From positions 1 to 33,379 of the forward strand of contig DCIY01000001.1 of the NCBI GenBank assembly GCA_002317295.1: a stretch of DNA of 33,379 nt, written 5' to 3'. Each line of letters opens with the position of its first letter. Position 1 is the first letter of the stretch. Made by a program: the position numbers and the translations under genes. This DNA is from Bacteroidales bacterium UBA1714 (lineage in GTDB: Bacteria > Bacteroidota > Bacteroidia > Bacteroidales > Paludibacteraceae). The notes under the pieces were generated by a model that had not been told where the DNA came from, did not search any database, and saw only the letters and a list, made by a program, of their open reading frames with translations. Below are positions 8,284 to 15,681 of this stretch, piece by piece.

Positions 8284-8352
8284 ATCTTTCACCTCTCCGC
8301 CTCTCAGCCTCTCAGCCCTTAGGACGCAGTCCGCGCCTCTCAGCCCTTCCGC
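8284..8352. repeat. Array of 8-bp pyrimidine-rich units with one GGACGCAGTCC palindrome
   Basis: On the plus strand the gap reads as degenerate 8-bp units (CCTCTCAG, CCTCTCCG, CCCTTCCG) interrupted by GGAC-GCA-GTCC at about 8321. In the mRNA of the flanking minus-strand genes it is purine-rich and lies just upstream of the glycosyltransferase start. The same design recurs at 26.5, 28.0-28.3 and 30.2-30.3 kb. Confidence 0.8.
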
Positions 8353-9171
8353 CTAATTATAATATGTCAGCACAATCAACAGGAAGATGGCCGGCGTAGC
8401 CAGTAATATACTGTCAAACCGATCCAGCACACCTCCGTGTCCCGGCATAAATCGACCGGAATCTTTCACGCCCAATGTTCGCTTCATCAGACTCTCCATC
8501 AGATCTCCCAAGGTGCCAAACACAGACACCACTGCAGCAAAAATAAGCGCGATGCCGATGTGAGAGAACCAACCTACGGCATAAAACACCCAACCGGCAA
8601 TCAGGGTAAACACGATGCCACCCATCAGACCCTCCCAACTCTTGTTGGGACTGACACGTGCAAACATCTTATGATTACCTCCCGGACGCTTGGCCATCAG
8701 ACTTCCGATAATATAAGCACCGGAATCGTTCACCCAAATGGCAATAAACAGGGCCAATAATACATATTTGCTTTGCAATAATATGCCGTTCATCAGGGTA
8801 AACGGTAACGCAATCATCATCTGAGACTGAAGGATATTTCCCCAATTATGAATCGGATGCTCGGCTTTCAAAAACAGTTCCGTAATCAAGGTCAGCATTC
8901 CCAATACACCCCATATCATCCATACCACACCTCCTGCCCGAGCATAACCCTGAGCAAACAACCATCCTCCAGCAAACAATATACCGGCCAGCAAAATGCT
9001 CAGAAATGTCGATTCATCTCCCATCTGCATCAAAGACATAAACTCCCGAACAGCCAACATACTGATCAGCAAAAACACGATTCCAAAATAGGCAGGATGA
9101 ACCAATATACTGCTCACGACTACACCTACATAAACCGCGCCGGATAACGTTCTTTGCACAAAATTATTCAT
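8353..9171 (-). CDS. cdsA: Phosphatidate cytidylyltransferase CdsA
   Basis: CdsA makes CDP-diacylglycerol from phosphatidic acid and CTP at the cytoplasmic membrane, feeding phospholipid synthesis. The 272-residue protein has about eight hydrophobic segments and a perfect CDP-diglyceride synthetase signature near the C-terminus: S-L-M-K-R, then VKDSGRFMPGHGGVLDRFD. WVNDSGAYIIGSLMAKRPGGNHKM and SPNKSWEGLMGG, also conserved in the family, lie upstream. It is expressed from a divergent promoter shared back to back with the 9237 gene and precedes the glycosyltransferase in the same direction. Confidence 0.96.
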   Translation of the reverse strand: MNNFVQRTLSGAVYVGVVVSSILVHPAYFGIVFLLISMLAVREFMSLMQMGDESTFLSILLAGILFAGGWLFAQGYARAGGVVWMIWGVLGMLTLITELFLKAEHPIHNWGNILQSQMMIALPFTLMNGILLQSKYVLLALFIAIWVNDSGAYIIGSLMAKRPGGNHKMFARVSPNKSWEGLMGGIVFTLIAGWVFYAVGWFSHIGIALIFAAVVSVFGTLGDLMESLMKRTLGVKDSGRFMPGHGGVLDRFDSILLATPAIFLLIVLTYYN

Positions 9172-9185
9172 TTTTCTTCAAATTT

Positions 9186-9221
9186 TTTGCAAAATTACAA
9201 AAATTTTCGTATCTTTGCAAA
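9186..9221. promoter_or_regulatory. Fully overlapping divergent promoters, cdsA versus acidic-protein gene
   Basis: Plus strand: TTTG 9186-9189, N20, TATCTTTG 9210-9217. Minus strand: TTTG (CAAA at 9218-9221), N20, TAATTTTG (CAAAATTA at 9190-9197). Each -33 box directly touches the opposing -7 box, so the two promoters occupy the same 36 bp face to face. Leaders are short (about 13 nt for the plus gene). Simultaneous occupation by two polymerases looks impossible. Confidence 0.8.
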
Positions 9222-9236
9222 AAAAATAAAGGATTT

Positions 9237-9590
9237 ATGCAAAATACCTCGGTTGAGATGGCTTTAATGGATCCCGAAGAACGGGAAATGGTGGAGTATA
9301 TCTGGAATATGATTCCGGATCAAGACCGCCAATCAATGACTCCGGATGATGTGCTGATGATATTGGACGAAATGGATAACTATCTGGAATCTAAGGGTTT
9401 ACTGGAGTACGATGAGACTACGGGTGAGGCTACTTACCTGGAAGGAGATGTGGATGAGACCGAACAATTGGAATACGTACGCCAGGCTTTGGCGCGGGAC
9501 CAAAGAACCATCACCGGTGTCCAGATTCAACTCGTCATGGATGCAGAGATGCAGTATGGTATCGAACAGGGATACTATGAGGAGGAGTAA
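9237..9590 (+). CDS. Conserved small acidic protein, function unknown
   Basis: A 117-residue strongly acidic protein with no signal peptide or membrane segment. It is largely helical (EEREMVEYIWNMI, TPDDVLMILDEMDNYLESKGL), then DGDVDETEQLEYVRQAL-type sequence and a C-terminal GIEQGYYEEE. I recall similar acidic proteins in other Bacteroidales but know no function or domain name. Its own promoter (9186-9217) gives a leader of about 13 nt. It precedes the acyltransferase gene, separated only by a repeat array, so the two are probably co-transcribed. The TAA stop merges with the first unit of that array. Confidence 0.8.
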   Translation: MQNTSVEMALMDPEEREMVEYIWNMIPDQDRQSMTPDDVLMILDEMDNYLESKGLLEYDETTGEATYLEGDVDETEQLEYVRQALARDQRTITGVQIQLVMDAEMQYGIEQGYYEEE

Positions 9591-9652
9591 TGGTTAATGG
9601 TTAAAGGTTAAAGGTTAAAGGTTAAAGGTTATTGGTTAAAGGTTATTGGTTA
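9588..9652. repeat. GGTTAAA-type 7-bp tandem array
   Basis: From the stop codon of the acidic-protein gene to the start of the acyltransferase, the sequence is a run of 7-bp units (GGTTAAT, GGTTAAA, GGTTATT). The array is open in the acyltransferase frame, so it creates an artificial in-frame TTG extension at 9632. Confidence 0.85.
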
Positions 9653-10537
9653 ATGATGGAAGGATTGATTAAGATATTGAGCAGATTGCCGCTGGGAGTG
9701 CTATACAGCATTGCCACCCTTCTCATTTATCCTTCCCTCTACCATATTGCCCGTTACCGCCGAACTTTGGCGCGCAAAAACCTGCAACGCAGTTTTCCAA
9801 ATAAAACACCTCAGGAACTTAAACGCATCGAGCGCGAATACTATAAGACCCTATGTGACACCATCGCCGAGATTATCTGGTCTTATCGGGCCTCCGATGC
9901 CCACATACGCGAACATATAATCTTTGAAAATAAGGAAATTATCGAGCAATACGCCCTTCAAAACAAGGGTGTATTCTGCATGCTTGGACATATGGGTAAC
10001 TGCGAACTGATGACTTCGCTGGTGCGTCAGTGTGCCAACCCTATGATGTACTCCATCAATGTGTACCAGGAACAGAAAAACCATGCAGCAGACCAACTGA
10101 TGATTCATCTGCGGGAACATATAGCAGGCCCCAATACCTGCATCGAAAAACACTACCTGCTGCGTCACCTAATCCAACATCGCGATACCCAACCGTATCC
10201 GTGCATCGGATTGGTGTGTGACCAAAAACCCACACCCGTCAATGCACACTTCTGGACTACCTTCCTCCATCAGGATACCGCCTTCAATAACGGAGGAGAA
10301 CGAATTGCAAAAAAAATGGGCTACGCATGCATGTACTCCCACATTCGTTTGGTGGAGCGGGGGAAATATGTCGTTCGCTTTCATCTCATCACCGATCATC
10401 CACAGGATGAACCCGATGGATATATCACCGAACAGTATGCACGCCTCCTGGAGGCAAATATCATCGAACAACCGACACTGTGGTTGTGGACACACAATCG
10501 CTGGAAATGGAATCGCCAAGGGGAGGTGAATGAGTAA
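9653..10537 (+). CDS. Lipid A-type lysophospholipid acyltransferase (LpxL/HtrB family)
   Basis: A 294-residue inner-membrane-associated acyltransferase expected to add a secondary acyl chain to a lipid A precursor. Evidence: an N-terminal hydrophobic helix (PLGVLYSIATLLIYPSLYHIA); the family's conserved RKNLQRSFP stretch; the HX4E catalytic motif HMGNCE (His113-Glu118 from this start); a DQKPTP segment near 195; and a C-terminal WLWTHNRWKW block. I start at ATG 9653 because the longer frame (TTG at 9632) begins inside the tandem array; ATG 9656 is equally possible. The final codons (GAG GTG AAT GAG TAA) already resemble the GGTGAAT units that follow. The chain position acylated cannot be read from sequence. 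Confidence 0.88.
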   Translation: MMEGLIKILSRLPLGVLYSIATLLIYPSLYHIARYRRTLARKNLQRSFPNKTPQELKRIEREYYKTLCDTIAEIIWSYRASDAHIREHIIFENKEIIEQYALQNKGVFCMLGHMGNCELMTSLVRQCANPMMYSINVYQEQKNHAADQLMIHLREHIAGPNTCIEKHYLLRHLIQHRDTQPYPCIGLVCDQKPTPVNAHFWTTFLHQDTAFNNGGERIAKKMGYACMYSHIRLVERGKYVVRFHLITDHPQDEPDGYITEQYARLLEANIIEQPTLWLWTHNRWKWNRQGEVNE

Positions 10538-10649
10538 TGGTTAAAGGTGAATGGTGAATGGTTAAAGGTGAATGGTTAAAGGTGAATGATAACTGTAGCG
10601 CCACCAGCGCGTTCTCTAAACTGTAGCGGCAAAGCCGCGTTCTCTAAAC
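10535..10649. repeat. GGTTAAA/GGTGAAT array followed by two hairpin-repeat copies
   Basis: Bases 10535-10590 alternate GGTTAAA and GGTGAAT 7-bp units. Then come copies 2 and 3 of the AACTGTAG-stem-GTTCTCTAAAC repeat: GCGC/GCGC arms at 10598-10601 and 10607-10610, and GCGGC/GCCGC arms at 10626-10630 and 10634-10638. They share the AAC at 10619-10621. Arms differ from copy 1 (4447-4479) but remain complementary. Confidence 0.8.
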
Positions 10650-10699
10650 TAAAACGGGGTAGAGAAGGGGAGGAAACGGAGTTTGCAAATGAAAACTAT

Positions 10700-10733
10700 A
10701 AGTCACAAATCGAAAGATTTTGTGACTTTTTTT
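10700..10733 (+). terminator. Intrinsic terminator after the acyltransferase
   Basis: AAGTCACAAA (10700-10709) pairs perfectly with TTTGTGACTT (10719-10728) around a 9-nt loop, followed by a run of Ts to 10733. It lies about 165 bp after the stop, beyond the repeat arrays. Confidence 0.85.
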
Positions 10734-11078
10734 ATGTCCCATTTTTACCCATCGCCCTAACGCCTCACTATTGACACACGTGAACCAATCACCAATTACC
10801 AATCACCAATATATCAATAAGTTACGCATCATTACTTAAAGTAATATATAGGAGCCATATGCAGGATGTTGATGGCTGTGTTGATAAATAACAAAATCAA
10901 CAACCATTGATCATCAATCATCACTAAACCAATTACTTACACATATTGTCTAAAGTATGAACAATTTGCATAACTGCCTGGTAATCAGTGTGAGTGGGTT
11001 TTGTTGGGTAGTGGGTAGTGGAGTAGAGGGGTAGAGGGGTGGTGAAGGATGGAAAAATACAAAGTTTTCATTTGAAAA
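10734..11078. other. AT-rich intergenic region, no supported gene
   Basis: No convincing gene. It has 7-bp CCAATCA/CCAATTA units (about 10784-10812), a near-palindrome ATTACTTAAAGTAAT (about 10831-10845), an inverted repeat TGTTGAT/ATCAACA (about 10879-10904), and a G-rich stretch (10996-11039) with five runs of three or four Gs just upstream of the XRE regulator promoter. Confidence 0.55.
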
Positions 11079-11110
11079 TTTGCATATGTGAATTATTTTT
11101 TGTACTTTTG
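11079..11110 (+). promoter_or_regulatory. Promoter of the XRE regulator
   Basis: TTTG (11079-11082), N20, TACTTTTG (11103-11110). Start site near 11117, leaving a leader of only about 13 nt before ATG 11130. Confidence 0.8.
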
Positions 11111-11129
11111 CACCCTCATTGATTAGAAT

Positions 11130-11444
11130 ATGGAATCAACAATGGATACTATCAGACTGCGTATAGAGCAGCTAATGCGTGCGCAAGGGTTGTCGGCCAA
11201 AGAAATGGCGGAGCGTTTGGGAATTAATGCCAGTACATTATCCAATATTTTGGGAGAACGCAACAAACCCAGCCTGGAAGTGATCCACAGTTTGTTAAAA
11301 CAATTTCCGCAGGTGAACCCCGATTGGTTGTTGTACAATCAGGGAGAGATGCTGCGCTCCGAAACATCCTGCCCTACGGTCATCAAAAAATCGGTGCAAA
11401 AGATTGTTATCTTCTACACCGATGGTACATTTGAAGAGCGCTGA
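11130..11444 (+). CDS. XRE-family helix-turn-helix regulator
   Basis: A 104-residue protein with an N-terminal XRE/Cro-type helix-turn-helix (about 10-60): GLSAKEMAERLGINASTLSNILGERNKPSLEVIHSLLKQFP. It continues with VNPDWLLYNQGEML, common after such domains, and a short C-terminal part ending KIVIFYTDGTFEER, a pattern I associate with Bacteroidales regulators. It probably binds DNA as a dimer; targets are unknown. It has its own promoter and terminator, so it is monocistronic. ATG 11142 (second Met) is an alternative start. No adjacent toxin gene is seen, so a toxin-antitoxin role is not supported. Confidence 0.85.
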   Translation: MESTMDTIRLRIEQLMRAQGLSAKEMAERLGINASTLSNILGERNKPSLEVIHSLLKQFPQVNPDWLLYNQGEMLRSETSCPTVIKKSVQKIVIFYTDGTFEER

Positions 11445-11461
11445 ATAAGTGCTCTTTCTTT
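11434..11461 (+). terminator. Terminator overlapping the regulator's stop codon
   Basis: AAGAGCGCT (11434-11442) pairs with AGTGCTCTT (11448-11456), one G-T wobble, loop GAATA, followed by TCTTTTT. The TGA stop (11442-11444) lies inside the hairpin. Confidence 0.8.
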
Positions 11462-11490
11462 TTACTGGCGCGTACGACCGCGCATGTTTA

Positions 11491-11712
11491 TTAACGGCAC
11501 TTGGCAGAATAGTCAGGATCCAACAGAGAGGCAATTCTCTTCAACTGATCCTCCAGTCCTTTGCAATCCGTGGCACCTTCATAGTCGGCCAGGTTGTACG
11601 TGGTCTCCACGGTGGTTCCGTTTGTTTTTACCTTGCACTTGCAGGAAGTCTTCTCACAGCTGACCAAACCCATGGCTGCTACTGCGATGACCAATAACAT
11701 TACTTTCTTCAT
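11491..11712 (-). CDS. Small cysteine-rich lipoprotein
   Basis: A 73-residue protein with a lipoprotein signal peptide: basic start MKKVM, hydrophobic core LLVIAVAAMG, and lipobox LVSC with Cys19 as the lipidated residue. The mature part has further cysteines (Cys24, Cys26, Cys50, Cys72), a KTNGTTVETTYNLADY beta-like stretch and a helical GLEDQLKRIASLL. Small Bacteroidales lipoproteins of this shape are common but uncharacterised. It is monocistronic, divergent from ettA, with a promoter interleaved with that of ettA. Even spacing of cysteines suggests one or two disulfides or metal binding; that is inference only. Confidence 0.85.
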   Translation of the reverse strand: MKKVMLLVIAVAAMGLVSCEKTSCKCKVKTNGTTVETTYNLADYEGATDCKGLEDQLKRIASLLDPDYSAKCR

Positions 11713-11760
11713 AATCCTAAAAAATTAACTGGTTTGTACTGAATATTTCAATTTTGAGTG

Positions 11761-11808
11761 CAAAATTACACTTTTTTTTGTATATGTGCAAATATTTTTG
11801 TAATTTTG
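11761..11808. promoter_or_regulatory. Interleaved divergent promoters, lipoprotein versus ettA
   Basis: Plus: TTTG 11777-11780, N20, TAATTTTG 11801-11808. Minus: TTTG (CAAA 11789-11792), N20, TAATTTTG (CAAAATTA 11761-11768). The two -33 boxes lie between the two -7 boxes, 8 bp apart. Both -7 boxes are the identical octamer. This second divergent pair again uses exact 20-bp spacers. Confidence 0.8.
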
Positions 11809-11832
11809 CACGCAAATATAAACGAACCAATC

Positions 11833-13506
11833 ATGGCAGACGACAAGAAGATTATATTTTCTATGGTGGGAGTGAGCAAATCGTTCTCGCCGCAAAAGAA
11901 AGTGCTGAATAATATCTATCTGAGTTTCTTTTATGGAGCCAAGATAGGCATTATCGGCTTGAATGGTGCCGGTAAGTCCACGCTCATGAAGATTATTGCC
12001 GGAGTGGAGAAGAACTATGAAGGCGAAGTGGTTTTCTCGCCGGGATATAGTGTTGGCTATTTGGAGCAGGATCCTCAGTTAGATCCGGAAAAGACGGTGC
12101 TGCAATGCGTGCAGGAAGGTGTCCAACCGATTATGGATATGCTGCACGAGTATGACGAGATCAACAATGCCTTTGCCGATCCGGATGCAGATTATGAGAA
12201 ATTATTGGCAAGACAGGCCGAGTTACAGGACAGACTGGATGCGGCAGATGCCTGGAATATAGACCAAAAATTAGGGCGTGCGATGGACGCTTTGCGTTGT
12301 CCCCAGGAAGATCAGTTGGTGAAAGTGTTGTCCGGAGGTGAGCGTCGTCGCGTCGCCTTGTGTCGATTGTTATTACAACAACCGGATATCCTGCTTTTGG
12401 ATGAACCGACCAACCATCTGGATGCCGAATCCATTGACTGGTTGGAGCAACACTTGCAGCAATATGCCGGTACGGTGATTTGCATCACACACGATCGCTA
12501 TTTCCTCGATCATGTAGCCGGTTGGATTCTGGAATTGGATCGTGGGGAAGGTATTCCGTGGAAGGGTAATTATTCGTCCTGGTTGGAACAAAAAACGGCC
12601 CGTATGGCCATGGAGGAAAAACAGGCCAGTAAGCGCAGAAAAACCCTGGAGCGCGAGTTGGAGTGGGTACGTATGGCCCCTAAGGCGCGTCAGGCAAAGG
12701 GTAAAGCGCGTTTGGAAGCGTATGATAAGATGATGAACGAGGAACAGAAGGAGCGGGAAGAGAAACTCGAGATCTTTATTCCCAATGGTCCCCGTTTGGG
12801 CAACAAGGTCATCAATGCCGAAGGCGTGGCCAAGGCGTTTGGAGACCGGGTGCTGTTTGAGGATATGAATTTTATGCTGCCACCCAATGGTATCGTGGGT
12901 ATTATAGGTCCCAATGGTGCCGGTAAGACCACGCTGTTTCGAATGATCATGGGCATGGAAAAGGCGGATAAGGGTACCTTCTCTGTGGGCGAAACGGTCA
13001 AGATTGGTTATGTCGATCAGGTGCACTCCAACATTGACCCCAACAAGACCGTGTACGAAACCATCTCCAACGGCACCGAATATATTCGTGTAGGCGGGCG
13101 CGAGGTGAACGCGCGTGCGTACCTGAGCCGATTCAATTTTGCCGGAAGTGATCAGGAAAAGAAATGTGGTGTGCTGTCCGGTGGTGAACGCAACCGATTG
13201 CATCTGGCCCTCACACTCAAGTCCGAGGCCAATGTGCTGCTGCTGGACGAACCGACCAACGATATTGATGTCAATACCTTGCGGGCGCTGGAGGAAGGAT
13301 TGGAGAACTTTGCAGGATGCGCTGTGGTCATCAGCCACGATCGCTGGTTCCTGGACCGTATCTGCACCCACATCCTGGCGTACGAAGGGGAGAGTAAGGT
13401 GTATTGGTTTGAAGGGGGATACAGCGATTATGAAATCAATAAAAAACTGCGTTTGGGCGAAGATTCAGAACCCAAACGAATACATTATAAGAAATTAATG
13501 GTTTAG
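11833..13506 (+). CDS. ettA: ABC-F protein, energy-dependent translational throttle EttA
   Basis: EttA is a soluble ABC-F ATPase that binds the ribosomal E site and gates the first elongation step according to energy state. The 557-residue protein has two ABC domains: Walker A GLNGAGKST (42-50) and GPNGAGKTT (359-367); signatures LSGGERRR and LSGGERNR; Walker B LLLDEPTNHLD and LLLDEPTNDID. Between them are the arm and the linker rich in Lys/Arg/Glu (EKQASKRRKTLERELEWVR...). There are no membrane segments. I chose ATG 11833: the longer frame starting at 11758 begins upstream of the promoter's -7 box at 11801-11808 and so cannot be transcribed from it. fabD follows after 3 bp. Confidence 0.93.
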   Translation: MADDKKIIFSMVGVSKSFSPQKKVLNNIYLSFFYGAKIGIIGLNGAGKSTLMKIIAGVEKNYEGEVVFSPGYSVGYLEQDPQLDPEKTVLQCVQEGVQPIMDMLHEYDEINNAFADPDADYEKLLARQAELQDRLDAADAWNIDQKLGRAMDALRCPQEDQLVKVLSGGERRRVALCRLLLQQPDILLLDEPTNHLDAESIDWLEQHLQQYAGTVICITHDRYFLDHVAGWILELDRGEGIPWKGNYSSWLEQKTARMAMEEKQASKRRKTLERELEWVRMAPKARQAKGKARLEAYDKMMNEEQKEREEKLEIFIPNGPRLGNKVINAEGVAKAFGDRVLFEDMNFMLPPNGIVGIIGPNGAGKTTLFRMIMGMEKADKGTFSVGETVKIGYVDQVHSNIDPNKTVYETISNGTEYIRVGGREVNARAYLSRFNFAGSDQEKKCGVLSGGERNRLHLALTLKSEANVLLLDEPTNDIDVNTLRALEEGLENFAGCAVVISHDRWFLDRICTHILAYEGESKVYWFEGGYSDYEINKKLRLGEDSEPKRIHYKKLMV

Positions 13507-13509
13507 CGT

Positions 13510-14379
13510 ATGAGAGCCTTTGTTTTTCCCGGTCAGGGAGCGCAAGAGGTGGGAATGGGTAAGGATTTGTACGATGCGTATCCATTGGCCCGCGAGATGT
13601 TTGAACAGGCAAATGCCATTTTGGGTTTTCGCCTCACGGATGTCATCTTTGATGGTACGGAGGAAGATATTAAGCAGACGCGTATTTCTCAACCGGCCGT
13701 GTTTGTTCATTCGCTCATTGCCAGTCGTGTTAAGACGATTCTGCAACCGCACATGGTTGCCGGTCACAGTTTGGGAGAATATTCCGCCTTGGTCGCCTGT
13801 GGAGCATTGAGTTTTGAAGATGCCCTGCGATTGGTTGGGCGTCGTGCTCAGGCCATGCAGGTGGCTTGTGAGATGCAGCCTTCTACCATGGCAGCCGTAC
13901 TGGGTATGGCGGACGAAGAGGTGGATCGCATCTGCCGAAGTATAGCCAACGAAACCGTGGTGGCAGCTAATTTTAACTGTCCCGGTCAGGTGGTCATTTC
14001 CGGTACCATGGCAGGGGTGGATTTGGCCTGCGAACGGCTCAAGGAAGCGGGGGCCCGTCGTGCCTTAAGACTGCATGTGGGAGGCGCTTTTCATTCGCCG
14101 CTGATGCAACCGGCTGCAGAGGAATTGCAGGAAGCGATCATGCAAACCCAGTTCCATACACCGTTTTGTCCGATCTATCAGAATGTGAATGCCTATCCAC
14201 AAACCGATCCGGAGGCTATTCGCAGCAATCTGTTGCTGCAATTGACTACGCCGGTGCGATGGACACAAACCATCAAGAACATGGTAGTCGATGGAGCTGA
14301 CGAGTTTTATGAGTTTGGACCGGGCGATGTGCTCAAGGGTCTGATTCGTAAAATAGATAATAGTGTCACCGTGGGGTAG
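13510..14379 (+). CDS. fabD: Malonyl-CoA:ACP transacylase FabD
   Basis: FabD transfers malonyl from CoA to acyl carrier protein, starting fatty acid elongation. The 289-residue protein has the N-terminal FPGQGAQ oxyanion-hole motif (6-12), the nucleophile elbow GHSLG (Ser87), Arg within VGRRAQAM (about 112), and the catalytic His in GGAFHSPLM (about 196). Length is normal. It starts 3 bp after ettA, so the two are almost certainly co-transcribed. An array of 7-bp units begins shortly after its TAG stop. Confidence 0.95.
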   Translation: MRAFVFPGQGAQEVGMGKDLYDAYPLAREMFEQANAILGFRLTDVIFDGTEEDIKQTRISQPAVFVHSLIASRVKTILQPHMVAGHSLGEYSALVACGALSFEDALRLVGRRAQAMQVACEMQPSTMAAVLGMADEEVDRICRSIANETVVAANFNCPGQVVISGTMAGVDLACERLKEAGARRALRLHVGGAFHSPLMQPAAEELQEAIMQTQFHTPFCPIYQNVNAYPQTDPEAIRSNLLLQLTTPVRWTQTIKNMVVDGADEFYEFGPGDVLKGLIRKIDNSVTVG

Positions 14380-14390
14380 TGGGATATATA

Positions 14391-14442
14391 GTGTAGAGTG
14401 TAGAGTGTAGAGTGTAGAGTGTAGTGTGTAGAGTGTAGTGTA
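14391..14442. repeat. GTGTAGA 7-bp tandem array
   Basis: Between fabD and the esterase, about seven copies of GTGTAGA with two irregular units. No hairpin insert here. It ends 19 bp before the esterase ATG at 14462. Confidence 0.9.
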
Positions 14443-14461
14443 TATAATAAAAATTAATGAT

Positions 14462-15634
14462 ATGAAAAAAATCTTCTTTTTTGGATTACTGCTATGCAGT
14501 ATGGTGTCTCGTGCCGAAATTATTGACAAGTCCATTCGTTATTATCTGTTGGAGGATCCACGCGAGTATAACGTTTGTCTCCCAACCAATTATTCCGCCG
14601 ATCAGTCGTATGCCCTCATGGTTTTCCTGCATGAGTTAAAGGGTAGGATCCATGACGATTATCATCAACAAATGGCGCAACGGTTTGCGGATAAATACAA
14701 TTGGATTATTGCCATGCCCCAATCAGAGTCCTATTTTAATATTGATCCGTCGCTTTTGGGCGGTGCTTCAGGGCTTGAGAATGTGCTGGATATTCCCGCA
14801 TGGAATTCCGGCATGAGCAGTAACACCATGAAGGGAGCCATCAACACCCTGCTGGAGGCGAATATATCCAATCGCTTTGCCCTGGCAGCAGCCAAACTGT
14901 ATGTGGCCGAAGAACTCTATCGATGGGAGAATGCGGAGGATGAGGAGTTTATTATTGATATGTTGAATGAAATCCTGGATGACTATCCGATTGCCCAGGA
15001 CAGCGTCTTCCTGGCAGGTATGTCCATGGGTGGTTTTATGACCCACCGTATGTTGATTCATCAGGGACAGTATTTCAATGCCGTGGTAGCCATCAGCGGA
15101 CTGATAGGCGATGCCCTCATGGATACGCAACCCCAGCATGGTGCCCATCCGCGTATCATGTGTGTTCATGGTACGGCGGACCAGATTGTCGGGTATAGCG
15201 GATATGCCAGCATTTATGGTCTGAGTGCTCAGATGGGATTGAGTGCGGAAGAAACGGTAGAGTACTGGCGTCAGTACAATGATTGTGATGCCACATCGGC
15301 TCCCGTGTATTATTATCCGGATACGGTGCAGGATGGTTTGTCGTTTGAGCGTTATACCTATGGCAATGGCATTGATGGCAGTGAAGTATGTTTTATCAAG
15401 GTCAACAATGGTCGTCATGAGTGGTATGATGATCTTGCCGGCAAGGATGTGGATTATCTGGAGGAGATATACCGATTCTGCACCAACAACATGGTTCAGC
15501 CGACATACCCAACGGACGTTATGGATACCGATGTCGACCTGCCACAGCCTGAAAAAGTGTTAATCAATGGTCAGTTGTTTATCATCATAGGCGAGCATCG
15601 TTACGATATGATGGGTAACGAATACGCCCTGTAA
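14462..15634 (+). CDS. Exported alpha/beta-hydrolase esterase with a C-terminal tail
   Basis: A 390-residue secreted hydrolase of the PHB depolymerase/LpqC-like type (COG3509). It begins with a signal peptide (MKKIFFFGLLLCSMVSRA, cut near residue 18). The triad is visible: nucleophile Ser188 in GMSMGG, Asp240 in HGTADQIVGY, His319 in NNGRHEWYDD. The oxyanion region reads MVFLHELKG, rather than the usual HGxxG. The last 28 residues (EKVLINGQLFII... RYDMMGNEYAL) align without gaps with the ends of two other exported proteins in this window, so they probably serve sorting or surface attachment. The substrate may be an esterified polysaccharide or a polyester; undecided. Start chosen at the Met before the signal peptide; the longer frame adds MYIIKIND. 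Confidence 0.8.
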   Translation: MKKIFFFGLLLCSMVSRAEIIDKSIRYYLLEDPREYNVCLPTNYSADQSYALMVFLHELKGRIHDDYHQQMAQRFADKYNWIIAMPQSESYFNIDPSLLGGASGLENVLDIPAWNSGMSSNTMKGAINTLLEANISNRFALAAAKLYVAEELYRWENAEDEEFIIDMLNEILDDYPIAQDSVFLAGMSMGGFMTHRMLIHQGQYFNAVVAISGLIGDALMDTQPQHGAHPRIMCVHGTADQIVGYSGYASIYGLSAQMGLSAEETVEYWRQYNDCDATSAPVYYYPDTVQDGLSFERYTYGNGIDGSEVCFIKVNNGRHEWYDDLAGKDVDYLEEIYRFCTNNMVQPTYPTDVMDTDVDLPQPEKVLINGQLFIIIGEHRYDMMGNEYAL

Positions 15635-15681
15635 TAGGTAAATGTATTATATTATATATATAAGGTTATAGATTCATTCTT

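Noticed and set aside
11130..11712. XRE regulator and small lipoprotein as a toxin-antitoxin pair
   Set aside because: They are convergent with separate promoters and a terminator between them, and the lipoprotein has an export signal; nothing resembles a toxin.
12373..13371. 332-codon open frame antisense to ettA
   Set aside because: Shadow of the ABC-F gene; His/Gln/Leu-rich translation without recognisable domains.
14065..14535. 156-codon minus-strand frame over the fabD end and the GTGTAGA array
   Set aside because: Part of it (TTLYTLHSTLYTLHS) is simply the array translated; the rest is antisense to fabD.
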